A stretch of DNA of 64,000 nt, taken from contig NZ_VDMA02000033.1 in assembly GCF_006334915.2 (NCBI RefSeq), positions 1 to 64,000 of the forward strand, written 5' to 3'. This stretch comes from Microbispora catharanthi. Its GTDB lineage: Bacteria > Actinomycetota > Actinomycetes > Streptosporangiales > Streptosporangiaceae. The translations under genes and the position numbers were made by a program. Each line of letters starts with the position of its first letter. Positions within the stretch are counted from its first letter, which is position 1. The notes beneath the pieces were generated by a model. It was not told where the DNA came from. It searched no databases and saw only the letters and a program-made list of their open reading frames with translations. Shown here piece after piece: positions 27,501-35,605 of the stretch.

Positions 27501-28786
27501 TGGTCGCTCGTGTGGACTGCGAAGCCGACGAGCACGAGCGTGCCCTGGGCTGGCTCGAACAGGTCCTCGACGCCCTGTCCGGCACCGGCGGGACCACCCC
27601 CGCGGCGCGCGAGCCCGGAGCCGCCGCGGCCGTGCTCGCCGAGCCGTCCGCTCCCCCCGCATCGGCCCGGTACGGCAAAGCCTCCCCTTTCACCGCGACG
27701 CTCTCCGGCAACCGGCTGCTCAGCCTGTCCGGCTCCGCCAAGGAGGTGCGCCAATTCACCTTCGACACCGGCGGCGAACTGACCTACCAGGCCGGAGACG
27801 CCCTCGGCGTGATGCCGGTCAACGGAGCCGACCTGGTCATGGAATGGCTGGCCGTGACCGGTCTGAGCCCCGTCGACGACGTCGAACTCCCCGGCCTCGG
27901 CATCCTGCCGTTCGGCCAGGCCCTGCACCGCCACCTCGACATCACGAGAATCAGTTCCGGCCTGCTGAGGTTCGTCGCCGAACGCAGCCGCGACCGTGAC
28001 CTGGCCCGCATCCTCCGCCCGGGCAACAAGGGCGAGCTGGACAAGTGGGTGTGGGGCCGCCAGGCCATCGACGTCGTCGCCGGCCTGCCGGTCCGCGCCA
28101 CGGCGCAGGAATGGGCCGGCGTCCTCAAGAGGCTGCAGCCGCGGCTGTACTCCATCTCCTCCAGCCCCCTGACCAGCCCCGAGCAGATACGCCTGACCGT
28201 CTCGGTGGTCCGTTTCGCCAACACGCGCGGCGTCCTACGGAGCGGCGCCTGCTCGGCGTACCTGGCCGACAGCGCACAGGACGCATCCGTTCCCGTCTAC
28301 GTCCAGCCCACCACCCACTTCCGGCCACCCTCCGACCCCGCCACCCCCGTGATCATGATCGGTCCCGGCACGGGCGTCGCCCCCTTCCTCGGTTTCCTCG
28401 ACGAACGCCGCGCTCTGGGGCACCGCGGCCGCAACTGGCTCTTCTTCGGCGAACAGCGCCGCGCCACCGACTTCTACTACCGCGACGAGCTGACCGCGCT
28501 CCGCGACGACGGGCTACTCACCCGCCTCGACCTCGCCTTCTCCCGCGACCAGCGCGCCAAGATCTACGTCCAGGACCGCATGCGTGAACACGGCGGCCGG
28601 CTGTGGGCCTGGCTCCAGGAGGGCGCCCGCGTGTACGTGTGCGGCGACGCCAGCCGGATGGCCAAGGACGTCGACCAGACGTTGCGTGCCATCGCGGCCC
28701 ACCACGGCGGCCTGTCAGCGGAGGACGCCGCCGCCTACGTCAAGCAACTCGCCGCCGCCAAACGCTACGTACGCGACGTGTACTGA
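24551..28786 (+). CDS. Assimilatory nitrate reductase fused to a CysJ-like flavoprotein reductase
   Basis: This 1411-residue protein joins a NasC/NarB-type molybdopterin nitrate reductase (1 to about 710) to a diflavin reductase (from about 867). The N-terminal [4Fe-4S] ligands are C17, C20 and C24 (CSYCGVGC) with C57, and the Mo ligand is C150 in SRLCMASAG. The second part has a flavodoxin domain ([14 protein letters not shown]), an FAD domain with RLYSISSSP near 1196, and the NADPH domain with [17 protein letters not shown] and [15 protein letters not shown] electrons can thus pass through FAD and FMN to the cluster and Mo within one chain, reducing nitrate to nitrite in the cytoplasm. AGGAG lies 8 bases before the ATG. 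No nitrite reductase is in the window. Confidence 0.93.
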   Translation: MTATGSDNANAQVKTVCSYCGVGCGIVLDVAQGADGRRRVVKVSGDKSHPANAGRLCTKGATSADMLAAPGRLERALIRPGRGAEPEETGIDQAITATAGRLRAILDEHGPDALAFYVSGQMTLEAQYLANKLAKGFVGTNQIESNSRLCMASAGSGYKLSLGSDGPPGSYEDFDRAEVFFVIGANMADCHPILFLRLMDRVKAGAKLIVVDPRRTPTADKADLFLQIRPGTDLALLNGLLHLLVENGHVDEEFIADHTRGWEAMPDFLRDYPPAVVAELTGLPEADLRRAAQWIGEAGEWMSCWTMGLNQSTHGTWNTNALCNLHLATGAICRPGSGPFSLTGQPNAMGGREMGYMGPGLPGQRSVLVEEDRRFVEDLWGIAPGTLRTDVGQGTIEMFSRMAAGEIKACWIICTNPVASVANRKTVIAGLEAAEFVVTQDVFAATETNSYADVVLPAALWAEAEGVMINSERNLTLLRQAVDPVGEALPDWRIIARVACEMGFEEAFSYDSAEEIFEEIKRAWNPATGYDLRGVTYDRLRRTPVQWPAAPDSGERNPVRYLNDGRSRTLLTGDDGGGPRLAFATSDGRAVFFPRPHLPAAELPDDDFPFVLNTGRLQHQWHTLTKTGKVAKLNKLSPGPFVEINPLDAAEHGIGEGDLVAISSRRGRAVLPAVVTDRVMPGNCFAPFHWNDLFGEYLSVNAVTSDAVDPVSFQPELKVCAVSLARVPAGAAAPRPAPALAAHGSSQAAPPPAKPGQGGQVSAGAQILADHDRSATVAALSALFGLADQAPPDLGTRERRYLSGFLSGLTLSPLPGADVPVLPDHAPIDPDHALWINGALAGAFSRSPAPVTGPPPENRDPESPAREIVILWASQTGNAEEFASAGARRLAEAGRSPRLVSMADCLPAALPAEADVLVISSTFGDGDAPDNGTTFWEALSDAGAPRLDGVRYAVLAFGDSSYDDFCGHGRRLDRRLAELGAVRLVARVDCEADEHERALGWLEQVLDALSGTGGTTPAAREPGAAAAVLAEPSAPPASARYGKASPFTATLSGNRLLSLSGSAKEVRQFTFDTGGELTYQAGDALGVMPVNGADLVMEWLAVTGLSPVDDVELPGLGILPFGQALHRHLDITRISSGLLRFVAERSRDRDLARILRPGNKGELDKWVWGRQAIDVVAGLPVRATAQEWAGVLKRLQPRLYSISSSPLTSPEQIRLTVSVVRFANTRGVLRSGACSAYLADSAQDASVPVYVQPTTHFRPPSDPATPVIMIGPGTGVAPFLGFLDERRALGHRGRNWLFFGEQRRATDFYYRDELTALRDDGLLTRLDLAFSRDQRAKIYVQDRMREHGGRLWAWLQEGARVYVCGDASRMAKDVDQTLRAIAAHHGGLSAEDAAAYVKQLAAAKRYVRDVY

Positions 28787-28842
28787 CCCGGCAAGGGACG
28801 GCGATCACGGTGATCGATGGCGGTCGTCCGCCGGGGGCCTGC

Positions 28843-29883
28843 TCATGCCGGATAGGCGTGGGTCTCGGTGGCCTTGACCGAGGCCCAGATCCGCCGGCCC
28901 GGGCTCAGCTGGAGGTCGGCCAGGGCGGCGGGGGTGATGTCGGCGAAGGCGGTGATCGGGCCGTCGAGGTGGACGCGGACGTTGTCGCCGTGCCGCTCGA
29001 TGCCGCCGATCGTGGCCTGCCACAGGTTGCGGGGGCTGCCGTCGGGGCGGGTGCGGTAGAGGGCCACGGCGGCGGGCGAGAAGGCCACGAACGCGGGGCC
29101 GTCGAGCGGTTCGGAGGTGTGCAGCAGCAGTTGGCCGACCTTGACCCGGGCGCCGTCGCCGAGCCCTCGGTAGAGGTTGAGCCCGACGAGGCGGGCGACG
29201 TAGTCGGTGCGCGGGCGGCGGGCGACCTCCGCGGGGGTGCCCTGCTGGACGATGCCGCCGGACTCGATGACGATCAGCCGGTCGGCCAGCACCATGGCAT
29301 CGAGCGGGTCGTGGGTGACCAGCACGGTGGCGCCGTCGAAGCCGGCCAGGTGGCGGCGGAGCTGGGAGCGGATCTCCAGCCGGGTGTGCGCGTCCAGCGC
29401 GGCCAGCGGCTCGTCCAGCAGCATCAGCCGGGGCCGTACGGCCAGCGCCCGGGCGAGGGCGACGCGCTGTGCCTGCCCACCGGAGAGCTGGCGGGGCTTG
29501 GCCGCCGCCCGGTCGGCCAGGCCGACGCGCTCCAGCAGTGCCGCGGCGACGCGGCGCGCCTCGGCCTTGGGGACGCCCTGGCAGCGCGGTCCGAAGGCGA
29601 CGTTGTCGAGCGCGGACAGGTGCGGGAAAAGCAGGTAGTCCTGGAAGACCACGCCGACCGGGCGCTGCTCGGGGGGCGCGGTGTGCAGCGGCCGGCCGTC
29701 CAGGCTGATGTGCCCGCCGGACATGGCGGTCAGCCCGGCCAGGGCGCGCAGCGCGGTGGTCTTGCCCGCGCCGTTCGGCCCGAGCAGCGCGACGACCTCT
29801 CCTGGTGCGACGTCGAGCGTGATGTCCAGGGTGAAGGCGGATCGGCGGACGACCAGGGTCGCCCGCAGGCCGTCGGTGCTCAC
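28843..29883 (-). CDS. modC: Molybdate ABC transporter ATP-binding protein with TOBE domain
   Basis: This 346-residue ATPase has Walker A GPNGAGKTT, signature LSGGQAQRVALARAL, Walker B LMLLDEPLAALD and the H-loop in VLVTHDPLDAM. A C-terminal TOBE-like region (from about 275) is typical of ModC, where it senses molybdate. The GTG at 29883 gives a GTGA overlap with the permease stop; a GTG at 29898 is also possible. It powers molybdate uptake for the nitrate reductase encoded convergently next to it. Confidence 0.88.
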   Translation of the reverse strand: MSTDGLRATLVVRRSAFTLDITLDVAPGEVVALLGPNGAGKTTALRALAGLTAMSGGHISLDGRPLHTAPPEQRPVGVVFQDYLLFPHLSALDNVAFGPRCQGVPKAEARRVAAALLERVGLADRAAAKPRQLSGGQAQRVALARALAVRPRLMLLDEPLAALDAHTRLEIRSQLRRHLAGFDGATVLVTHDPLDAMVLADRLIVIESGGIVQQGTPAEVARRPRTDYVARLVGLNLYRGLGDGARVKVGQLLLHTSEPLDGPAFVAFSPAAVALYRTRPDGSPRNLWQATIGGIERHGDNVRVHLDGPITAFADITPAALADLQLSPGRRIWASVKATETHAYPA

Positions 29884-30746
29884 GGGCTGTTCACCCACCG
29901 ATCGCGCAGACTGGCCAGGATGACCACCGAGACGGCCAGCAGGACGAGGCTGAGCACGATGGCCGCGTCCGGCTCGGTCTCCAGCGCCAGATAAACCGCC
30001 AGCGGCATCGTGCGGGTGGTGCCGGGGAAGTTGCCGGCGAAGGTGATGGTGGCGCCGAACTCACCGAGCGCCCGTGCCCAGCACAGCACCGCTCCGGCCA
30101 CGACGCCGGGCATGATGAGCGGCAGGGTGACCCGCCGGAAGACGGTCCAGCGGGAGGCGCCCAGCGTGGCGGCGGCCTCCTCGAACCGCCGATCAGCGGC
30201 GCGCAGCGCCCCCTCGACGCTGATCACCAGGAACGGCATGGCCACGAACGCCTCGGCGACGATCACGCCGATGGTCGTGAAGGGCAGCGTGATCCCGAAC
30301 GCGGACTCCAGCCACTGCCCGATCAGCCCGCGCCGCCCCAGCACCAGCAGCAGCGCCACACCGCCCACCACCGGCGGCAGGACCAGCGGCACGGTCACCA
30401 GAGCCCGCACCACCCGCCGGCCCGGGAACTCGAGCCGGGCCAGCAGCCAGGCCAGCGGCACCCCGAACAGCACGCAGACGGCCGTGGCGGCGGTGGCGCA
30501 CACCAGCGACAGCCGCAGCGCCTCCAGCACCTGCGGCTCGGCCAGCCGCTGGAGCAGCGTGGACCAGGGCGCCCGGATCAGCAGCCCGGCCAGCGGCAGC
30601 ACCAGGAAGGCCAGCCCCACCACAGCCGGTAGCACCAGCATCCACGGCAGACGGCCGGAGACCGCACGGCGGGCGGCCGAGTGGCCGGCCGCACCGCCGC
30701 CGGGTGTGTCTGAGCGGCCGGGGCGCCGCGCCTGCGAGGAGTTCAT
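29880..30746 (-). CDS. modB: Molybdate ABC transporter permease
   Basis: This 288-residue membrane protein has about six segments and the permease loop EEAAATLGASRWTVFRRVTLPLIMPG. ARALGEFGATITFAGNFPGTTRTMP is diagnostic for ModB and related oxyanion permeases. The ATG at 30746 lies 5 bases after the modA stop, with AGGAGT-like sequence upstream in the modA end. The start of the protein is Arg-rich and cytoplasmic. Confidence 0.92.
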   Translation of the reverse strand: MNSSQARRPGRSDTPGGGAAGHSAARRAVSGRLPWMLVLPAVVGLAFLVLPLAGLLIRAPWSTLLQRLAEPQVLEALRLSLVCATAATAVCVLFGVPLAWLLARLEFPGRRVVRALVTVPLVLPPVVGGVALLLVLGRRGLIGQWLESAFGITLPFTTIGVIVAEAFVAMPFLVISVEGALRAADRRFEEAAATLGASRWTVFRRVTLPLIMPGVVAGAVLCWARALGEFGATITFAGNFPGTTRTMPLAVYLALETEPDAAIVLSLVLLAVSVVILASLRDRWVNSP

Positions 30747-30751
30747 CCGGA

Positions 30752-31558
30752 TCAGGGGGCCTCGAAGCCGGCCTTGGTCAGCACGTCCGCGCCCTGCCGC
30801 GACAGCACGAGATCGACGAACTGCTCGGCCAGGTCGCCGGCGGGAGCCTTCGACAAGGTCGCGATCGGATAGTCGTTGATCGCCTTGTCCGCCTCGGGAA
30901 AGGCGATGCCCTGCACCTTGCCCGCCGCGGCGATCACGTCGGTCGTGTAGACCAGGGCGGCGTCCACCTCGCCCAGCTCGACCTTGGTCAGCGTGGCCTT
31001 GACGTCCTGCTCCAAGGTGACCGGCGTGACCTTCAGCCCGGCCGCGTCCAGCGCCTTGACCGCCGCCGCCCCGCACGGCACCTGCTCGGCGCACAACGCC
31101 ACCTTCACCTTGGGATCGGTCAGGTCCTTCAGCTCGTCCACCTTGGCCGGGTTGTCCTTCGGGACGGCGATCTCCAGCCTGTTCCGCACGAAGGTGGTCG
31201 GCCCGCTCGCCAGCGACGCGTCGGTGACGGTCTTCATCGTGGCCGGACTGGCGGCGGCGAACACGTCGGCCGGAGCTCCCTGGACGATCTGCTGGGCCAG
31301 CGTCGCGCTGGAACCGAAGTTGAACTTCACCGTCGCACCCGGGTGGGCGGCCTCGAAGGCCTTGCCGAGCTCGGTGAACGTCCCGGTCAGCGACGCGGCC
31401 GCGAACACGTTCACGTCCTTCGCCCCTGCCGCGGCCGAGGTCGAAGCGGGAGCGGAAGACGTGGACCCGGCCGTATCACTTGAGCCGCAACCGGACAGCC
31501 CGGCGATCACCAGCGCGACGGGCACGGCGACCGCCCATCGCGAAAGGCGCCTGAACAC
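30752..31558 (-). CDS. modA: Molybdate-binding lipoprotein
   Basis: This 268-residue lipoprotein (lipobox LSGC, C24) has the ModA core: VNVFAAASLTGTFTELGKAF, FNFGSSATLAQQIVQGAPADVFAAAS and ALVYTTDVIAA. The AASL and GSS loops donate oxyanion hydrogen bonds in ModA structures. A GTG at 31558 is preferred over the TTG one codon earlier because GGAG stands 8 bases before it. Tungstate binding cannot be excluded by sequence. Confidence 0.92.
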   Translation of the reverse strand: MFRRLSRWAVAVPVALVIAGLSGCGSSDTAGSTSSAPASTSAAAGAKDVNVFAAASLTGTFTELGKAFEAAHPGATVKFNFGSSATLAQQIVQGAPADVFAAASPATMKTVTDASLASGPTTFVRNRLEIAVPKDNPAKVDELKDLTDPKVKVALCAEQVPCGAAAVKALDAAGLKVTPVTLEQDVKATLTKVELGEVDAALVYTTDVIAAAGKVQGIAFPEADKAINDYPIATLSKAPAGDLAEQFVDLVLSRQGADVLTKAGFEAP

Positions 31559-31570
31559 CAAGGGAGCTCC

Positions 31571-31984
31571 TCATGGAGTCGTGGCCACGCGCTCATGGCC
31601 GGGAATCTCGACGACGACGTTGGTGGACTTGATCACGGCGACCGCCACCACCCCTGCCTCCAGACCCAGCTCGTCGGCGGCCTGCCGGCTCATCAGCGAC
31701 ACCACCCGAAACGGCCCGGCGGCGATCTCCACCTGGGCCATCACCGCGTCCCTGATGACCTCGGTGACGATCCCGCGAAAGCGGTTACGCGCCGAGGACC
31801 GCCTGCCGTCGCCGGTCGTCTCGACCTGCGACCGGGCGAAGGCGGCCAGGTCGGCCCCGCTGATCTGCCGGTGGCCGTGCTCGTCCCGTACCGCGGCCAG
31901 CCGGCCCGCGTCCACCCACCGGCGGACGGTGTCGGAGCTGACCCCGAGCAACGTGGCGGCCTCGCTGATCCGAAACGTCGTCAC
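31571..31984 (-). CDS. Helix-turn-helix protein with a molybdate-binding (molbindin/TOBE) domain
   Basis: This 137-residue protein has an excisionase/MerR-type DNA-binding domain (FRISEAATLLGVSSDTVRRWVDAGRL) joined to one molbindin domain (NRFRGIVTEVIRDAVMAQVEIAAGP through VVAVAVIKSTNVVVEI). It should bind DNA and sense molybdate, regulating the mod operon of which it is the first gene. The GTG at 31984 follows AGGTGAGGG. Its stop lies 12 bases before modA, and the modA ribosome site begins at that stop. Confidence 0.85.
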   Translation of the reverse strand: MTTFRISEAATLLGVSSDTVRRWVDAGRLAAVRDEHGHRQISGADLAAFARSQVETTGDGRRSSARNRFRGIVTEVIRDAVMAQVEIAAGPFRVVSLMSRQAADELGLEAGVVAVAVIKSTNVVVEIPGHERVATTP

Positions 31985-32337
31985 AGACCCTCACCTTATC
32001 TCTCGCACATTCCAGCCTGAATACCTTTCTTCAACCGCAACAGCGGGTCGATCTCCGTTGTTCTCATGGCATTCACGAGACCGTATAACACGCTCGCCAT
32101 GGGCGCGGGCTCCGCGCGCCGCTGAGGCGCCACGTCGGCGCTCACGGCCGCGCCGCTGACCACGCTCACTCCCCCCACGCTCACCCCCACGGCCACCGCC
32201 GCCTCACCGCTACTGCTGCCGGGCCCGGCCGGGTGTCCAGCCCCGCATGTCAGCGGCGGTGTCAGGACGGCGACAGCCCGGTATCAGAGCGGTCGGCGAT
32301 GGTGGATATCGAAAGAACACAACACAAGGAGCACACG
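31985..32337. other. Divergent intergenic region before DUF4097 and the mod operon
   Basis: These 353 bases separate two divergent transcription units. A 66-codon minus-strand ORF (31996-32196) is possible but has a GC-rich start, AT-richer end and no ribosome site. No clear promoter or Mo-box was found. Confidence 0.4.
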
Positions 32338-33000
32338 ATGCAGAAGTTCGACACCCCCGCCCCGATCTCCGCCGTCCTGGACATCCCCGCGGGACGCGTC
32401 CAGTTCATCGCCGCCGACCGGGCCGACACCGCGGTCGAGGTCCGGCCCACGAACGCCTCGAAGAGCCGCGACGTGAAGGCGGGCGAGCAGACCACGGTCG
32501 AATACGCCGACGGCGTCCTGCGGATCGAGACCTCGGTGAAGAACCAGTACCTCGGCCCCTCCGGATCCATCGACGTGACGGTCGAACTGCCCGCCGGTTC
32601 CCAGATCGAGGCGAAGACGGCCAGCGCCGAACTCCGGACCGTCGGCCGCCTCGGCGACGTCGCCTTCGAAGGCGCGTACCGCCAGATCAAGCTCGACGAG
32701 ACCGCAAGCCTCCGCCTCACCGCGACCGACGGCGACGTCGAGGTCGGCCGGCTGGGCGGCCCCGCGGAGATCAGCACCGCACGGGGCGACATCCGGATCG
32801 CCGAGGCCACCGGCGGCAAGGTCGTGCTCCGCACCCAGTCCGGCGACATCTCGATCGCCGCTGCCGGCGGAGTCTCGGCGGCCCTGGACGCCGGCACCAC
32901 CCACGGCCGCATCACGAACGCCCTCAAGAACGACGGCACCGCCGAACTCGACATCCACGCCACCACCTCCGACGGTGACATCACCGCCCGCAGCCTGTGA
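32338..33000 (+). CDS. DUF4097-family beta-repeat protein
   Basis: This 220-residue protein has the repetitive beta-strand pattern of DUF4097 (bactofilin-like/adhesin-like right-handed repeats): ELRTVGRLGDVAFEGAYR, LRLTATDGDVEVGRLGG, STARGDIRIAEATGG and LRTQSGDISIAAAGG. There is no signal peptide or membrane segment, so it is probably cytoplasmic. Related proteins in actinomycetes often accompany transporters or regulators, but function is unknown. AAGGAG precedes the ATG at 32338. The gene stands alone. Confidence 0.8.
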   Translation: MQKFDTPAPISAVLDIPAGRVQFIAADRADTAVEVRPTNASKSRDVKAGEQTTVEYADGVLRIETSVKNQYLGPSGSIDVTVELPAGSQIEAKTASAELRTVGRLGDVAFEGAYRQIKLDETASLRLTATDGDVEVGRLGGPAEISTARGDIRIAEATGGKVVLRTQSGDISIAAAGGVSAALDAGTTHGRITNALKNDGTAELDIHATTSDGDITARSL

Positions 33001-33080
33001 CCCGCAGCCTCCACGGACTGTCACTACTCGACGAAGCGCTCAGGGGCCGCAGCGGAGGCCGGCCGGGTCGGCCCCGGTCC

Positions 33081-33130
33081 CGCGGCCGGATGGCCGGGGC
33101 CCGCGGCCGGATGGCCGGGGCCCGCGGCCG
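33081..33130. repeat. 21-base tandem repeat, 2.4 copies
   Basis: Two identical 21-base units (33081-33101, 33102-33122), beginning CGCGGCCGGATGG, are followed by an 8-base start of a third. They run directly into the 11-base repeat that follows. Confidence 0.85.
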
Positions 33131-33182
33131 CACCGGGGCCGCACCGGGGCCGCACCGGGGCCGCACCGTGGCCGCACCGTGG
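33128..33182. repeat. 11-base tandem repeat, 5 copies
   Basis: Five head-to-tail units of CCGCACCGGGG, the last two reading CCGCACCGTGG, occupy 55 bases just upstream of the trpM promoter. The 11-base period is about one helical turn, so bound proteins would stack on one face. Confidence 0.85.
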
Positions 33183-33202
33183 CCCGGCCCCGGGCCGTGG
33201 GA

Positions 33203-33208
33203 TAGCAT
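33203..33208 (+). promoter_or_regulatory. trpM: -10 element for a leaderless trpM message
   Basis: TAGCAT ends 6 bases before the GTG at 33215, so transcription should start at or next to the start codon. No -35 hexamer is visible; the repeats lie directly upstream. The TAG of this -10 is also the in-frame stop that limits the ORF. Confidence 0.45.
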
Positions 33209-33214
33209 CCTGCT

Positions 33215-33379
33215 GTGTCCATCGCCATCCGCCTCGCCCCTGGGTGCCGGCCGCGCGGTTGCCGGGCCCCGGCGCGGCGTGTGCTCGGCCGCAAGGTGCG
33301 GTATGTGCTTGGCGCCGAGGCTGGTCAGGTGAACGGGACGCGGTGGTCCGGCACCCCCCGTGCCGTGCGAGGTATCTGA
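33215..33379 (+). CDS. trpM: TrpM-like small protein, tryptophan biosynthesis modulator
   Basis: This 54-residue Arg/Cys-rich protein (C11, C16, W44) has a core GCRPRGCRAPARRVLGRKVR followed by VLGAEAGQVNGTRW. I recognise this as close to TrpM, the small protein encoded before trpB in Streptomyces coelicolor, reported to modulate tryptophan synthesis and development. Its place 120 bases upstream of trpB fits. GTG at 33215 is the first start after an in-frame stop. The identification rests on recall of the family, not on a search. Confidence 0.65.
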   Translation: MSIAIRLAPGCRPRGCRAPARRVLGRKVRYVLGAEAGQVNGTRWSGTPRAVRGI

Positions 33380-33499
33380 GCGAGATCGCTCTCCTCGGCT
33401 CCGTCGTTCCCGCCCAGAATCCGGGACGACGAGGCTTACTCAAGCTTCCTTACCAGCCACCTAGAGCCGGGCGTAGCCCGTGCCAGGAGCGTTTGTGCG

Positions 33500-34753
33500 A
33501 TGAACAGCAAATTCTTCTTCCCGGCGTTGCCGGGCGGATCCCCCAGTGGGGACGGCTATTTCGGTGCGTTCGGCGGCAAGTTCATCCCGGAGGCGCTCGT
33601 CGCCGCCGTGGACGAGGTCGCCGTCGAGTACGAGAGGGCCAAGACGGATCCCGGGTTCGCCGCGGAGTTCGAGCAACTGCTCGCCCACTACGCAGGGCGT
33701 CCGAGCGCGCTCACCGAAGTCCCCGGATTCGCCAGGCACGCCGGCGGCGCACGCGTGTTCCTCAAACGCGAAGACCTCAACCACACCGGCTCGCATAAGA
33801 TCAACAACGTGCTCGGGCAGGCCCTGCTGACCAGGCGGATGGGCAAGCCGCGCGTCATCGCCGAGACGGGAGCCGGCCAGCACGGAGTGGCGACCGCGAC
33901 GGCATCCGCGCTGTTCGGCCTGGAATGCACCATCTACATGGGGGAAACCGACATCCGCCGGCAGGCGGTCAACGTGGCACGGATGAGAATGCTCGGCGCC
34001 ACGGTGATACCGGTCACCTCTGGCTCCCGTACCCTCAAGGACGCCATCAACGAGACGTTCCGGGACTGGGTCGCGAACGTCGAGACCACGCACTACATCT
34101 TCGGCACCGTCGCCGGACCCCATCCCTTCCCCGCCATGATCCGCGATTTCCAGCGCGTCATCGGCGTCGAGGCCCGCCGTCAGATCATCGAGCGAGCCGG
34201 CCGCCTGCCCGATGCCGCGATCGCGTGCGTCGGAGGCGGATCCAACGCCATCGGCCTGTTCCACGCTTTCCTCCCGGACACGGATGTACGTCTCATCGGC
34301 TGCGAGGCCGCCGGGCACGGGGTGGAGACCGGGAAGCACGCGGCCACGCTCTCGGCGGGTGAGCCCGGCATCCTGCACGGCTCGCGCTCCTACGTGCTGC
34401 AGGACGATGAAGGCCAGATCACCGAGCCCTGGTCGATCTCGGCCGGGCTCGACTATCCGGGCGTCGGACCGGAGCACGCATACCTTCACGACACCGGCCG
34501 CGGCGAATACCTCCCGGTCACCGACGCCGCCGCGATGCGGGCCTTCCGGCTGCTCGCGTCGACTGAGGGCATCATCCCGGCGATAGAGAGCGCCCACGCA
34601 CTCGCCGGCGCCATCGAAGTCGGCACCGAACTCGGACCGGACGGGCTGATCCTGGTGAACCTGTCGGGCCGGGGCGACAAGGACATGGAGACCGCCGCAC
34701 GGTACTTCGAGCGGGACGCCGACGCGGCCAGGGCAGAGGGGGCGCAGAAGTGA
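33500..34753 (+). CDS. trpB: Tryptophan synthase beta chain
   Basis: This 417-residue protein makes tryptophan from indole and serine using pyridoxal phosphate. The Schiff-base Lys is K100 in [15 protein letters not shown], the phosphate loop is [10 protein letters not shown], and [14 protein letters not shown] and [13 protein letters not shown] are present. Length and motifs match the standard TrpB, not the TrpB2 type. AGGAG stands 10 bases before the ATG. The stop overlaps trpA as GTGA, keeping alpha and beta in equal amounts for the alpha2-beta2 complex. No trpC precedes it here. Confidence 0.97.
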   Translation: MNSKFFFPALPGGSPSGDGYFGAFGGKFIPEALVAAVDEVAVEYERAKTDPGFAAEFEQLLAHYAGRPSALTEVPGFARHAGGARVFLKREDLNHTGSHKINNVLGQALLTRRMGKPRVIAETGAGQHGVATATASALFGLECTIYMGETDIRRQAVNVARMRMLGATVIPVTSGSRTLKDAINETFRDWVANVETTHYIFGTVAGPHPFPAMIRDFQRVIGVEARRQIIERAGRLPDAAIACVGGGSNAIGLFHAFLPDTDVRLIGCEAAGHGVETGKHAATLSAGEPGILHGSRSYVLQDDEGQITEPWSISAGLDYPGVGPEHAYLHDTGRGEYLPVTDAAAMRAFRLLASTEGIIPAIESAHALAGAIEVGTELGPDGLILVNLSGRGDKDMETAARYFERDADAARAEGAQK

Positions 34754-35568
34754 GCGGAAACCTGCGGCTTCTGGCCGACACGCTGGCCCGGGCGAGGCGA
34801 GAGAACCGGGCCGCGCTCATCACGTACATGACAGCCGGCTTTCCGACCGTCGACGACGGCATCGCCGCGACCAAGGCAATGCTGAACAGCGGAGCCGACA
34901 TCGTCGAGATCGGCCTGCCGCACAGCGACCCGGTACTCGACGGCCCGGTGATCCAGGCCGCCGACGACATCGCCCTGCGCGCCGGCGTCCGGATCGCCGA
35001 CGTCATCCGCACCGTGCGAGAGGCATACCAGGCCACCGGCAAGCCAGTCCTGGTCATGTCCTACTGGAACCCGATCGACAAGTACGGCGCCGAGCGCTTC
35101 GGCAGCGAGCTGGCCGAGGCAGGCGGCGCAGGATGCATCTTTCCCGACCTGCCCGTGCAGGAGTCCGCGCTGTGGCGCGAAACCGCGGCCAGGCACGGCC
35201 TCGCCACCGTCTTCGTGGCCGCGCCGAGCACCACCGACGAACGCCTGCGGGAACTCACCGCGGCAGGAACAGGGTTCGTCTACGCCTCATCGCTGATGGG
35301 GGTCACCGGCGCCCGGGACGCTGTCAGCACCGCCGCCGGCTCGCTGGTGCGGCGCATCAGGGCGACCACCGAACTCCCCGTCTGCGTCGGAATCGGGATT
35401 TCCGACGCTGCGCAGGCTGCCCGGGTGGCTCGCTTCGCCGACGGCGTGATCGTCGCGTCCGTACTGGTCAAGGCCGTCCTCGACGCACCCGATGCCGCCG
35501 CGGGAACCGCGATCGTGGCGGAACTCACCGCCGAACTGAGCCGTGCGACCCGTCGGCACGCGGATTGA
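34750..35568 (+). CDS. trpA: Tryptophan synthase alpha chain
   Basis: This 272-residue TIM barrel splits indole-3-glycerol phosphate into indole and glyceraldehyde 3-phosphate, and the indole is channelled to TrpB. The catalytic acids are E53 in [11 protein letters not shown] and D64 in [23 protein letters not shown] is the phosphate-binding loop. The common PYSDP is PHSDP here, a mild change. The GTG start at 34750 overlaps the trpB stop. Translation is presumably coupled. Confidence 0.97.
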   Translation: MSGNLRLLADTLARARRENRAALITYMTAGFPTVDDGIAATKAMLNSGADIVEIGLPHSDPVLDGPVIQAADDIALRAGVRIADVIRTVREAYQATGKPVLVMSYWNPIDKYGAERFGSELAEAGGAGCIFPDLPVQESALWRETAARHGLATVFVAAPSTTDERLRELTAAGTGFVYASSLMGVTGARDAVSTAAGSLVRRIRATTELPVCVGIGISDAAQAARVARFADGVIVASVLVKAVLDAPDAAAGTAIVAELTAELSRATRRHAD

Positions 35569-35605
35569 TCGGCGTGGGTGTGATGGCGCGTGCCCGTGCC
35601 GCCGG

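Noticed and set aside
31996-32196. Possible 66-residue protein upstream of the molbindin regulator
   Set aside because: It has no ribosome site, and the two halves differ in codon bias. The evidence is too weak to call a gene.
33081-33182. Tandem repeats as a CRISPR array
   Set aside because: The units are directly adjacent with no spacers and no cas genes are present.
33378-33391. GAGCGAGATCGCTC hairpin before trpB as an attenuator
   Set aside because: Only a 6-base stem is present. There is no rival structure and no run of Trp codons (one Trp in trpM), so attenuation is not supported.
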